Assembly (NCBI GenBank): GCA_020216745.1
Contig: JAIWNQ010000165.1
Coordinates: forward strand, 1-10,000
DNA from: Candidatus Hydrogenedens sp.
GTDB lineage: Bacteria; Hydrogenedentota; Hydrogenedentia; Hydrogenedentales; Hydrogenedentaceae
Direction of reading: 5' to 3'
DNA: 10,000 nucleotides
A program made the translations under genes and the position numbers. The notes beneath the pieces were generated by a model that had not been told where the DNA came from, made no database searches, and was given only the letters and a program-made list of their open reading frames with translations. Positions 1 through 7,141 of the stretch are shown here, in pieces (within the stretch, counting starts at the first letter, position 1; every line of letters starts with the position of its first letter).

Positions 1-1105
1 TTTCTAAACTTTTTTCCTGATTTGCTTTTTCTGCTATTGATTTGGCTTCTTCTTCCCTTGCTTTCTTTTCTTCATCCGTTAATGATGCACGAATCATGAT
101 TTGACGAGCATGAACTTCTCTTTTCCCAGTTTCCTGGTTTGTCCGCTCTTCTTCTACCTTAAAAATATAATATGCACCGAATGTATAAATGGGTTCATTA
201 ATCTCACCAACGTTCAAGGTGAATAATAATTCTCGATGTGGTGGGTCATTCTCACGTGGTGATTGCCAACCCATATCTCCACCATTTTTGGTTTGTTGGT
301 CTGAATATGTATCGGCTAATGTTGCGAAATCTTCTCCTTGCTTTGCTTTATTATATGCTTCAATAGCCTTATCTGGAACAGGTGGTACTAATGAGATACG
401 TACTGTTTCGATTGTTATTGAGTCAGGGTCGCGATAGATTTCTTTATGTTCTTCAAAATATGTGTTGAGGTCTTCATCTTTTATCTCTATTTTGGGTTCT
501 ACTTTGGCATATTTGATACGAATTTTAGTAAAACTGTTTTTAACTTTTTTGTCGATAGTTGTTGGGTCAAATCTTGCAGGTGCTAATAAAGCGTTAATAA
601 ATACCTGTCGAGAAATGGATTTTTGCAAATCGGCATAAATTTCGTTCCAGTTGATTTTCCCTTTATTGGCATCGACCCAGGCATTCCACGCATCACGGTC
701 AAATTTTCCATCTTCCGTTTTAAATTGAGGCCAATTTTGCATTTGTTCAATTAATAGGCTACGGTCTACCTTAAAGTTTCGTTTTTGTTCCTCTAACGTA
801 ATAAGATTGGAGTCTATCATTTGTTGTAAAATTTTATCTGTTTCACCTGATTTCTCGAGTTCTTCAATTGTGGCTGGTTTATCGGGCATAGACCTTTGCT
901 GAATAAGCATATTTAAATTTCTACGAAATTCACTTTCTAATACGGGTAAATTTGCAACAGTTGCCACTGGGTTATCTTTAAATTCAGGAGTGGCTGACCT
1001 GTATTTACCAGGCATCCCGAAAAATAGAACAAATGGCACTGCAATGACAAGAACTACAAACAATAAAATAGCACGACGATGTTTTCTCATTAAATCTTGA
1101 ATCAT
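1..1105 (-). CDS. SurA/PpiD-like membrane-anchored peptidyl-prolyl isomerase (3' end beyond window)
   Basis: The reading frame is open from an ATG at 1105 to the left edge (368 codons, no stop), so the C-terminus is missing. RBS AAAAGG lies about 9 nt before the ATG. The N-terminus has a basic start (RKHRR, residues 7-11) then one hydrophobic segment (about 12-30), predicting an inner-membrane anchor with the rest in the periplasm, as in PpiD. Residues about 40-190 resemble the SurA N-terminal chaperone domain (mostly helical; FDRDAWNAWV at 135-144). Residues about 230-320 look like a parvulin rotamase domain: GEDFATLADTYSD (257-269), GGDMGW (275-280), LNVGEINEPI (297-306). A second parvulin start, VHARQIMIRAS, occurs at 331-341 and is cut off. 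Parvulins isomerise prolyl bonds and help fold exported proteins. The first domain lacks the usual motif histidines (VRISLV and GAYYIF replace VRHILI and GYHII), so it may only bind substrate. The family is secure; the choice between SurA-like and PpiD-like is less so, though the anchor favours PpiD. Confidence 0.88.
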   Translation of the reverse strand, partial: MIQDLMRKHRRAILLFVVLVIAVPFVLFFGMPGKYRSATPEFKDNPVATVANLPVLESEFRRNLNMLIQQRSMPDKPATIEELEKSGETDKILQQMIDSNLITLEEQKRNFKVDRSLLIEQMQNWPQFKTEDGKFDRDAWNAWVDANKGKINWNEIYADLQKSISRQVFINALLAPARFDPTTIDKKVKNSFTKIRIKYAKVEPKIEIKDEDLNTYFEEHKEIYRDPDSITIETVRISLVPPVPDKAIEAYNKAKQGEDFATLADTYSDQQTKNGGDMGWQSPRENDPPHRELLFTLNVGEINEPIYTFGAYYIFKVEEERTNQETGKREVHARQIMIRASLTDEEKKAREEEAKSIAEKANQEKSLE

Positions 1106-1123
1106 AGATACAAACCTTTTATA

Positions 1124-1140
1124 CTTTAATCCAGTTAAAG
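1124..1140. promoter_or_regulatory. Perfect dyad CTTTAA-N5-TTAAAG upstream of the foldase gene
   Basis: Six-base arms with a TCCAG spacer sit 19-35 nt before the foldase start codon. This could be an operator or a weak leader hairpin. The arms are AT-rich, so chance is a serious alternative. Confidence 0.2.
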
Positions 1141-1182
1141 ATTTTACGTTTGAAATTAGTATTTAGTTACAAATCAGGGATT

Positions 1183-1212
1183 TTGTTAATTGAACATTAA
1201 ATGTATCATAAT
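1183..1212 (+). promoter_or_regulatory. Possible sigma70-type promoter of the esterase gene
   Basis: TTGTTA (1183-1188) and CATAAT (1207-1212) are spaced 18 bp apart. Transcription would begin near 1219, after the ATG at 1201. That argues for a start at 1249 or 1303 in the following gene. This is visual matching to consensus in AT-rich DNA, so it is weak. Confidence 0.3.
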
Positions 1213-1248
1213 TGGTGTTTTATACTCAAATACGATAGGACTCGATAT

Positions 1249-2367
1249 ATGCTAAAAAAGGGACAAAACCAAGAAATTTTGTGGGTTTATAGAAGGCTTT
1301 ACATGTATATGCTGAGTTCTATCATTATATTAAGTTCTGCCCTATTAGTTCTGATGTTACCAGTTCAATCAGAAGGTAACACGTTACGTCAACTAAGAAT
1401 TCCTACCGCAGTTGATAATCGGAAAACAATCGAAACATGGCAGGAAGAAGTTCATAAAAAATTATCCAAGATAGTATCTCTACCTGACCAAAAACCCACG
1501 TCTTTCGAAACGAAAAAAATAAATGAGGAAATGAGAGAAGGGTATAAATTAGAAGAGTTTAAGATTCAAAGCACTCTTCAAAGGAGTATTCATGTTTGTG
1601 TTGGTGTTCCACTAACAGATAAACCGAAGAAATTTCCTGCAGTCGTTTGTATTCATGGGCATGGTGGAAATCGTTATACTGCTTTTGAAAAAGAGCCAAC
1701 TCCCTATCATGAGTTTGGAAAAAGACTACTTGAAAATGGATATATCGTTATAACTACGGATGTAGGTCAGCATGATATTTATGAGCAAGGTAGAACGTTG
1801 ATTGGTGAACGACTCTGGGATTTAATCCGTTGTGTAGACTACCTTGAAACACTTCCTTTTGTAGATGCAAATCGAATAGGTTGTGCTGGTTTGTCATTAG
1901 GAGGTGAGATGGCGATGTGGTTAGGAGCGATAGATACGCGAATTAAGGCAACTGCTGTTTGTGGTTTTCTTACTTATATGGATCAGATGGAGAAAAATCA
2001 TTGTATGTGTTGGAAATTTGAGGGACTTCGTGAATTGGTAGATTTTCCCGATATTTATGCTATGATGGCACCCCGTGCCTTACAATGTCAGAATGGAGAA
2101 AAAGAACCGCCAGACCAGTTTCCACCATCATTAGCACAAAAGGGATGGTCAGAGATAATATCTGTTTATCGAGTGTTTAATGCAGAAAATCAGGCAGAAC
2201 TAATTATCCATTCTGGTGGACATGAAATAGCAATAAAGCCATTAATAGTATTCTTTGAAAAGCATTTAAAAGGCCAGACGACTCAGACAAGTCGGATAGG
2301 TCAGACAGGTCAAGTGTTTTTCCCTTTGCTCCATTCTTCGGGAGAACCCATTATGTCAGCATCATAA
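1249..2367 (+). CDS. Secreted alpha/beta hydrolase, acetyl xylan esterase/dienelactone hydrolase-like
   Basis: The protein is 372 aa from the chosen ATG. Three starts are possible. ATG 1201 has no RBS and would precede a promoter-like -10. ATG 1249 follows AGGA by 8 nt and gives a signal peptide with a basic n-region (KK, RR). ATG 1303 follows AGAAGG by 6 nt. All would keep the hydrophobic export segment (about residues 21-38 from 1249) ending near PVQS-EG. The hydrolase fold shows oxyanion motif HGHGG (136-140), nucleophile elbow GLSLGG with Ser216, the family element DIYAMMAPRAL, an acid probably Asp289 (Glu285 is the alternative), and catalytic His325 in SGGHEI. Such enzymes cleave ester bonds, often acetyl groups on carbohydrates; the substrate here is unknown. 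The last ~30 residues after EKHLKG are encoded by a 9-bp repeat and then by antisense of queF, so they are unlikely to be part of the fold. Family assignment is firm, substrate is not. Confidence 0.85.
   Translation: MLKKGQNQEILWVYRRLYMYMLSSIIILSSALLVLMLPVQSEGNTLRQLRIPTAVDNRKTIETWQEEVHKKLSKIVSLPDQKPTSFETKKINEEMREGYKLEEFKIQSTLQRSIHVCVGVPLTDKPKKFPAVVCIHGHGGNRYTAFEKEPTPYHEFGKRLLENGYIVITTDVGQHDIYEQGRTLIGERLWDLIRCVDYLETLPFVDANRIGCAGLSLGGEMAMWLGAIDTRIKATAVCGFLTYMDQMEKNHCMCWKFEGLRELVDFPDIYAMMAPRALQCQNGEKEPPDQFPPSLAQKGWSEIISVYRVFNAENQAELIIHSGGHEIAIKPLIVFFEKHLKGQTTQTSRIGQTGQVFFPLLHSSGEPIMSAS
2274..2314. repeat. Degenerate 9-bp tandem repeat, about 4.5 copies
   Basis: The units are CCAGACGAC, TCAGACAAG, TCGGATAGG, TCAGACAGG and the partial TCAAG (consensus TCAGACAGG). 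The array starts inside the 3' end of the esterase frame, where it reads as Gln-Thr/Arg-Ile/Gln-Thr triplets, and ends across the queF stop codon (TGA, complement of 2310-2312). Because the unit is a multiple of 3 it does not break the esterase frame. It looks like an intergenic spacer repeat absorbed into coding sequence. I saw no second copy in the window. Confidence 0.6.
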
Positions 2368-2804
2368 GAAGCAGATACCGTGCTGGATATGCCACCTCTT
2401 GGGTTACATTCTATTACAATAGACATTTTACGAGGTCGACAAGCAAAAACGAGGTCCTCTAACATACGATTTACCAGATGCTCATACCAGATACCTACAT
2501 CCCGATAGGATAACAAATAGTATTTTAATGAACGGAGTTCCAAACAATATTTATCTGGCACATAGCGAATGGTTACCTTTGCGAAATCGGGTAGTCCAGA
2601 AAAGGGACACACAGAGGTAAACTCATCTGTCGTTGAAACAATTTCCATGTTTCTGCCTGATTCTGTTGTTGCATACTCATATTCAAAACATTCTAAACAG
2701 GTACTCTCTATTGCCTCTGGCCCTTTGAATGGGAGGGTTTTCCCTTGAGGTTTAAAATTACGAATGACCTTTACCTTACGTGTTGTGTTTTTCTTCTTTT
2801 CCAT
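2310..2804 (-). CDS. queF: NADPH-dependent 7-cyano-7-deazaguanine reductase (preQ0 reductase)
   Basis: QueF reduces the nitrile of preQ0 to the amine preQ1, using 2 NADPH, in the cytosolic pathway to queuosine in tRNA. The protein is 164 aa, the size of the short type I (unimodular) enzymes. It carries the nucleophile in TSVCPFSG (Cys66), the nearby PDFA with Asp73, and the QueF family motif starting ELRSLKYYLLSYRDVG (about 89-104), followed by WYEH with the substrate-binding Glu108. The C-terminal SYDADIMG region is also intact. Two ATGs lie close together: AAAGGG is only 2 nt from the ATG at 2810 but 8 nt from the one at 2804, so 2804 is preferred; the longer form adds Met-Thr. No other queuosine gene is in the window and I see no preQ1 riboswitch-like leader in the 83 bp upstream. 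Its 3' end overlaps the convergent esterase by 58 bp. Confidence 0.95.
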   Translation of the reverse strand: MEKKKNTTRKVKVIRNFKPQGKTLPFKGPEAIESTCLECFEYEYATTESGRNMEIVSTTDEFTSVCPFSGLPDFAKVTIRYVPDKYCLELRSLKYYLLSYRDVGIWYEHLVNRMLEDLVFACRPRKMSIVIECNPRGGISSTVSASYDADIMGSPEEWSKGKNT

Positions 2805-2828
2805 TGTCATTGCCCTTTTTAAGGTTTA

Positions 2829-2857
2829 TTAATATGTATTCTATTCAATGATATAAT
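2829..2857 (+). promoter_or_regulatory. Probable sigma70-type promoter of the FG-GAP/UnbV gene
   Basis: TTAATA (2829-2834, 4/6 match) is 17 bp from a perfect TATAAT (2852-2857). It lies 37 bp before a GTG start that has AAGGA 8 nt upstream. It sits in the only 89-bp gap between this gene and divergent queF, whose own promoter I could not fix with confidence. Confidence 0.5.
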
Positions 2858-2893
2858 ACGACAAAAGGCTATTTATTTAAAAGGAAATATATA

Positions 2894-4939
2894 GTGCTAT
2901 TGCGTGTTTTATTGGGAGTAGTTCTTATTATTTTAATCGGTATAGGAGTTTTTGTTTTTTTTGAAGGAGCAATACGTTCATTTTTTGGTATTGATGACTC
3001 TATAACGCCTCAGATTCCATTAGGTCCTGCTTCACCTTTGAATGAAACAGGTTTGCCCCGATATGAACTTCAAAGTCCTGTGCTTAAAAATAAGTCTTTA
3101 ATTTTTGAACATGTTTCTTTACCGATACATCGCCATCAGTTATTTGATTTTGGTGTGGCAGATATTAATCAAGATGGATTGTTAGATATTTTTTCCAGTA
3201 ATTGTAATTTTCGCCCATCCATTTTATTAAATCGTGGTGGCCTTACTTTTGAGAATGCTGTGCGTGAACTTCAATTGGGTTTGCTACCAGAGTTGTCTGA
3301 GTTTGCTTGTAGCATGGAACCACCTAAAGTTGTGGAAGTTGGTTTGTATATTTACTATTTATGGCAGAAACTTCATATTTACTATCTACCTTCATCCACA
3401 TTGACTCGTAAAATTACTGTCGATATTCGTGTGCCTCACAAGCGTACTAATTTGATTGAGCATCAGGGAGATATCATCGTACACAAGATTATAGAACAAG
3501 GGAAGGAAGATGAAATTGGGGAAACACATTATAATTTAATTTTTGAACGGGAAGCACTCGTGGTACTTGATATTGACCGACCTTCCATTCCAGTGGAATT
3601 CAAGATTTCAGATGAATTACCTCTAAATAAGATCTATATTGGAACTTGTAAAATGTCACCTACTAAACATCATTTTACATTAAATACATTTGATCGTCAC
3701 ACCTATTCTTGGGCTGATATTAATAATGATGGTAGAATGGATGTTTTTTCGGGACGTGGTGGGTTGAGAGGAAGTCCAGAATATGAATATCTTCGAAGAC
3801 AATTAAAAGACCAACTTTTTATTAATAAAGATAATAACTGGTTTGAGAATGTATATGATGATTCTGGCCTTGTAAATTGTGGTTGTGGAACACGAAAGTC
3901 ATATTGGGTAAATATAGATAATGATAAGTCCCCTGAATTATTTGTGATATGTGCTCGTAATGAGCCTTGTAGATTATTCCGTAGAGAGACCCAAAATGAA
4001 AAATATAAGGAGTGTTCAGAACTCTTTGGCTTAAATATTATAGGGGAACAGCCTTGTTTTTGGTTTGATATGAACGACGATGGTTTCATCGATTTACTGT
4101 CTTTTTATGATGATAAACTTTGTGCATTTGTCAACCAGAATGGAACTCAATTCCGCAAAGAATCGATTTCTAATGAAGGAAATATTATTTTAACACCCGC
4201 ATTTTTATCGGCATGCGATTTTGATAACGATGGACAATTAGAATTCTTTTTTGCAAACCATGAGACATTTAAGACATTTCTCATAAGGCACATTGAGAAT
4301 ACTCATTTTGAGTGGTTTGAACCTAACCAATATGGGTTGCCTGAAAAATCGTTATGGGCGAGTTGGGCAGATTTTAATAATGATGGTTTTGATGATTTTA
4401 TTTCAATCCCAGAAGGGGTATTTATAAACAATAACGGTGCATCTTTTACATCCACAGGTATATTATCTTTGAATCATATTCCTGTTACAGAAATGGTAGA
4501 TGCAAGGGTTGAATGTTTTGACGGAGATAACGATGGAAAACAGGATGTTATTTTAGGCTATCGTATTCATGGTGATACGCCATCTGGTTATGGTCCATGG
4601 TGGTATTTAAGTTTTTTTCATAATCTCAGTATAACAGGGAATTGGGTTCAGTTTGAACTTTATGGGCCTGAGGGTAATCCTCAGTCTTTTGGGACAAAGG
4701 TACTATGTAAAACTGAAGAGGGATGGAGTAAAGTTCGTGTGGTTGGTGAATCAGAGCATTCTCGTTCAAATCAGGGACATTATCGTCTTTATTTTGGCTT
4801 GGGCGATTCACGGGAATTGCCTTACTTTATTATTAGTTCACAAAATAAAGTAATAAAAGAACTTCGTGATATAGTTCCTAATCGGTTGATACGACAAATA
4901 ATTGAAATGAATGACATTCAAAGTGGAGATGTCAAATAA
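2894..4939 (+). CDS. Membrane-anchored FG-GAP/VCBS repeat protein with C-terminal ASPIC/UnbV domain (CRTAC1-like)
   Basis: The 681-aa protein starts at GTG 2894, supported by AAGGA at 2881-2885. Residues about 3-23 form one uncleaved-looking hydrophobic anchor, so the body would be periplasmic or outside. Calcium-binding-type DxNxDGxxD loops are visible at residues 90-98, 275-283, 340-348 (degenerate, NIDNDKSPE), 392-400, 442-450, 493-501 and 543-551. From the third on they recur every ~50 residues, as in a beta-propeller. Residues about 583-668 match the ASPIC/UnbV domain (FGTKV, VRVVGESEHSRSNQGHY, YFGLGD). A region of about 120-140 residues without loops (about 140-262) separates repeats 1 and 2 and may be a beta-rich inserted domain. 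The exported part has 13 cysteines, including NCGCG at 328-332. Family members are mostly uncharacterised; adhesion or glycan/protein binding is a guess. It ends 12 bp before the convergent glutaminase-like gene. Confidence 0.85.
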   Translation: MLLRVLLGVVLIILIGIGVFVFFEGAIRSFFGIDDSITPQIPLGPASPLNETGLPRYELQSPVLKNKSLIFEHVSLPIHRHQLFDFGVADINQDGLLDIFSSNCNFRPSILLNRGGLTFENAVRELQLGLLPELSEFACSMEPPKVVEVGLYIYYLWQKLHIYYLPSSTLTRKITVDIRVPHKRTNLIEHQGDIIVHKIIEQGKEDEIGETHYNLIFEREALVVLDIDRPSIPVEFKISDELPLNKIYIGTCKMSPTKHHFTLNTFDRHTYSWADINNDGRMDVFSGRGGLRGSPEYEYLRRQLKDQLFINKDNNWFENVYDDSGLVNCGCGTRKSYWVNIDNDKSPELFVICARNEPCRLFRRETQNEKYKECSELFGLNIIGEQPCFWFDMNDDGFIDLLSFYDDKLCAFVNQNGTQFRKESISNEGNIILTPAFLSACDFDNDGQLEFFFANHETFKTFLIRHIENTHFEWFEPNQYGLPEKSLWASWADFNNDGFDDFISIPEGVFINNNGASFTSTGILSLNHIPVTEMVDARVECFDGDNDGKQDVILGYRIHGDTPSGYGPWWYLSFFHNLSITGNWVQFELYGPEGNPQSFGTKVLCKTEEGWSKVRVVGESEHSRSNQGHYRLYFGLGDSRELPYFIISSQNKVIKELRDIVPNRLIRQIIEMNDIQSGDVK

Positions 4940-4951
4940 AATTCATTAATG

Positions 4952-7042
4952 TTATTTATACATATCTTTATTGGCGATGGTTTGCCATAGATTGCGGTTA
5001 TAGAGAAATGGGATGTAAACACCACCAATAACAGGTCGGGCACGGAATCCAACGCATTTACCTGTTTTTGTGTCGTACCAATCTGTTAATGGGATACGGT
5101 CAGGGGTTTCATTCATAAAACGATAAAATGGCAGGTATAGCGATAAAAAATCATCTTTGTCTTGTGTTAATGTTGCACACCATATTAACCAATCTGTTTT
5201 TGTATAGTCTTTACGACAATCCAGAGGTAGACCATATTGATTTTGTTTTGTTTTGTAATATTCCATCTCCATCTTTTTTATTTCTGTTGGAAACAAATTA
5301 AGTTCCAGAATGGCATCCCATACAAGGTTGTATTTCATACTCCATGTATCACTTTTGTCGAAAGTAAGTCGAAAATGGTCATTATCTTTTGCACGTTCAA
5401 TCCAATCTTGCGCCATCTTTTTTGCTAATTGCTCCCAATCTTGGGCAGTTGCAAGGTGCCGTTGTTGACACATTTTTGCGAAGGCACCTATAGCAACTAT
5501 TGCTTTTAGCGACAAGTTAGTATTATGTGCAAGATGTCCCGCAAAATCATCGGTACATAGTTGATTTTCAGGATCTCCACCGTGGTTCTTCAGATAATTT
5601 GCCCACTGCTCAAGAAGTTCCCAATACTCTCGAGCGTAATCGATTTTGCCTGTAATTTCTGAGTATAAGGCGGTCATCAATATCATGTTTCCACATTCTT
5701 CTACAGGCATTTGTCTTTCTAATATGAAAACATTCTTCTCTTTCCCGTAAACTTGACCGTTAGCTTTTGGATAAGTTCCAACATCATGGGGTGCAAAATC
5801 AAATGTCCATTCGGGTGTTTGGGCAAATCTGAAAACAGGTTCAAGCATACCACGCAGTAAAGATGGGGTAAATAAAGCAAAGAAAGGTGATGCAGGATAG
5901 GAGACATCTACCGTAGCAATACAGCCGTTAGAAAAGCATTCTTTATGAAAAAACCATGGGGTATTATCTTTCCCAACAACTACTTTTCCACTCCCCAAAA
6001 CGTGCCTATACGTTAAGCCTACCAATAATGCATATTCAGGACTTACTTGTTTGGCAGATTCGTTTATTAAAAAGGAATCCCATTCTTCACACTTCTGTTT
6101 TAAGGTGGGGAATTCTTTGTAAGCTTCATCTAACAGTTGAGCAAAGTTATCACCAAATTCTTTCCAATACCAAGGTCTAAGTCTTTCATGCATAAACTCG
6201 ATAGAATAAATGTCATCATAACCAACCACTATGTATCTCGATTCTTTGGCTTGTGGTGATATATCTATTGGTATAGACACTGCCAATGCTACAGGATTTT
6301 CGCCCACTTCCTGAGGTGCAGTATTGCTATCTTTTTCTGGCAGTAATGTAGATTGTGTCCATGTATTTATTATGGATTTTCGCTCGCCAATGGATGTTTT
6401 TATTTTCTGGTTTGTAGAAGATGTTAGATATAGATAACCCCAGTCTATTCTCCTGTTATCCCCTGCTTTTTCAAGAATAGGCTGGTCAACGGTGCCTGCT
6501 TTCAGTAATGTTAAACCTTGCGGTGATGTTTGTCTTTCACATTGGACTGTCTGCTGTTCAGTGTCTACACACCAATCTGTACCTATGTCAAAGTAAACCA
6601 CTGCTTTATGAGCATTGCCATCTATTGATGATAATTCAAATTCAACATAAGAAATAGGAGCAGTTAGCCAATGAAAATTTTCAGTGAGCATAGGTGTAAT
6701 AAATGTTAACTTAAAAGCAACACCAGCCCCTTCATATTGGTAAATTGTTCTGGTTGGATATACCTGACATGACTTTGTTTGAATTGCTTCACCTCCTACC
6801 TCTGGAGGACCTATAAAACGATATAGTTTTCCATCCACTATAAGAAGTCCAACCATGGTTCTGGTTTTGCCTGTCCAGTGGTTACTCCATTGCTCAGTTA
6901 AGGTATCAGAGAAACTCCAAATGCTTGTATATGGGTCATGGACAACTAAAGGTATTGCAGGTGGACGAAAATTAGGAGGAAGTTCTGTTGCTTGAAGCAT
7001 AAAATAGCCTGTTATGTTTAGTATCATAAAGGTCATTAGCAT
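4952..7042 (-). CDS. Secreted glutaminase A-like protein (DUF4964-DUF5127-DUF4965-DUF1793)
   Basis: The 696-aa product has the full length and order expected of this family. A short signal peptide ends near LQA-TE (about residue 19). Then comes DUF4964-like sequence (about 20-90; LPPNFRPPAIPLVVHDPY, SNHWTGKTRTMVGL), a beta-rich DUF5127-like part (about 95-325), DUF4965 (about 330-510; FFHKECFSNGCIATVDVSYP, FAPHDVGTYP, MPVEECGNM, LCTDDFAGHL) and an alpha-rich C-terminal DUF1793 toroid (to the end; LTDWYDTKTG, ARPVIGGVYIP). The start at 7042 has AAAGGG 7 nt upstream. Fungal GtaA members deamidate extracellular glutamine to glutamate, but most bacterial members are untested and the six-hairpin-like C-terminal half resembles glycoside hydrolases, so a carbohydrate substrate is possible. 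The gene is preceded on the same strand by the GLUG gene after a 99-bp gap, so co-transcription is uncertain. Confidence 0.88.
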   Translation of the reverse strand: MLMTFMILNITGYFMLQATELPPNFRPPAIPLVVHDPYTSIWSFSDTLTEQWSNHWTGKTRTMVGLLIVDGKLYRFIGPPEVGGEAIQTKSCQVYPTRTIYQYEGAGVAFKLTFITPMLTENFHWLTAPISYVEFELSSIDGNAHKAVVYFDIGTDWCVDTEQQTVQCERQTSPQGLTLLKAGTVDQPILEKAGDNRRIDWGYLYLTSSTNQKIKTSIGERKSIINTWTQSTLLPEKDSNTAPQEVGENPVALAVSIPIDISPQAKESRYIVVGYDDIYSIEFMHERLRPWYWKEFGDNFAQLLDEAYKEFPTLKQKCEEWDSFLINESAKQVSPEYALLVGLTYRHVLGSGKVVVGKDNTPWFFHKECFSNGCIATVDVSYPASPFFALFTPSLLRGMLEPVFRFAQTPEWTFDFAPHDVGTYPKANGQVYGKEKNVFILERQMPVEECGNMILMTALYSEITGKIDYAREYWELLEQWANYLKNHGGDPENQLCTDDFAGHLAHNTNLSLKAIVAIGAFAKMCQQRHLATAQDWEQLAKKMAQDWIERAKDNDHFRLTFDKSDTWSMKYNLVWDAILELNLFPTEIKKMEMEYYKTKQNQYGLPLDCRKDYTKTDWLIWCATLTQDKDDFLSLYLPFYRFMNETPDRIPLTDWYDTKTGKCVGFRARPVIGGVYIPFLYNRNLWQTIANKDMYK

Positions 7043-7141
7043 AGTTCTACCCTTTCTATAAAATTGTTTTTTAAAAACAGTGTTACCTAAACAATGATAT
7101 ATCCGCTTTTAAGCAGTGGTGAAAACAAATTTTCTTGGTGG

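Noticed and set aside
189..437. Plus-strand frame of 82 codons
   Set aside because: It is antisense to the parvulin domain of the foldase, whose reading frame is open over the whole region and matches family motifs.
2811..2893. Possible preQ1 riboswitch in the queF leader
   Set aside because: I looked for the compact type I pattern (G-rich stem with a C-rich loop and A-rich tail) on the minus strand and found no matching stem; the stretch is plain AT-rich sequence.
3703..4089. Minus-strand frame of 128 codons inside the FG-GAP/UnbV gene
   Set aside because: It lies antisense to conserved DxNxDG loops, has no recognisable motif and no RBS-linked start that I could see.
7043..7141. Possible terminator between the GLUG and glutaminase-like genes (GTTTTT-T-AAAAAC at 7066-7078, GCTTTTAAGC further up)
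   Set aside because: The palindromes are purely or mostly A/T with no stable GC stem and no proper U-tract in the minus direction, so I cannot call a terminator.
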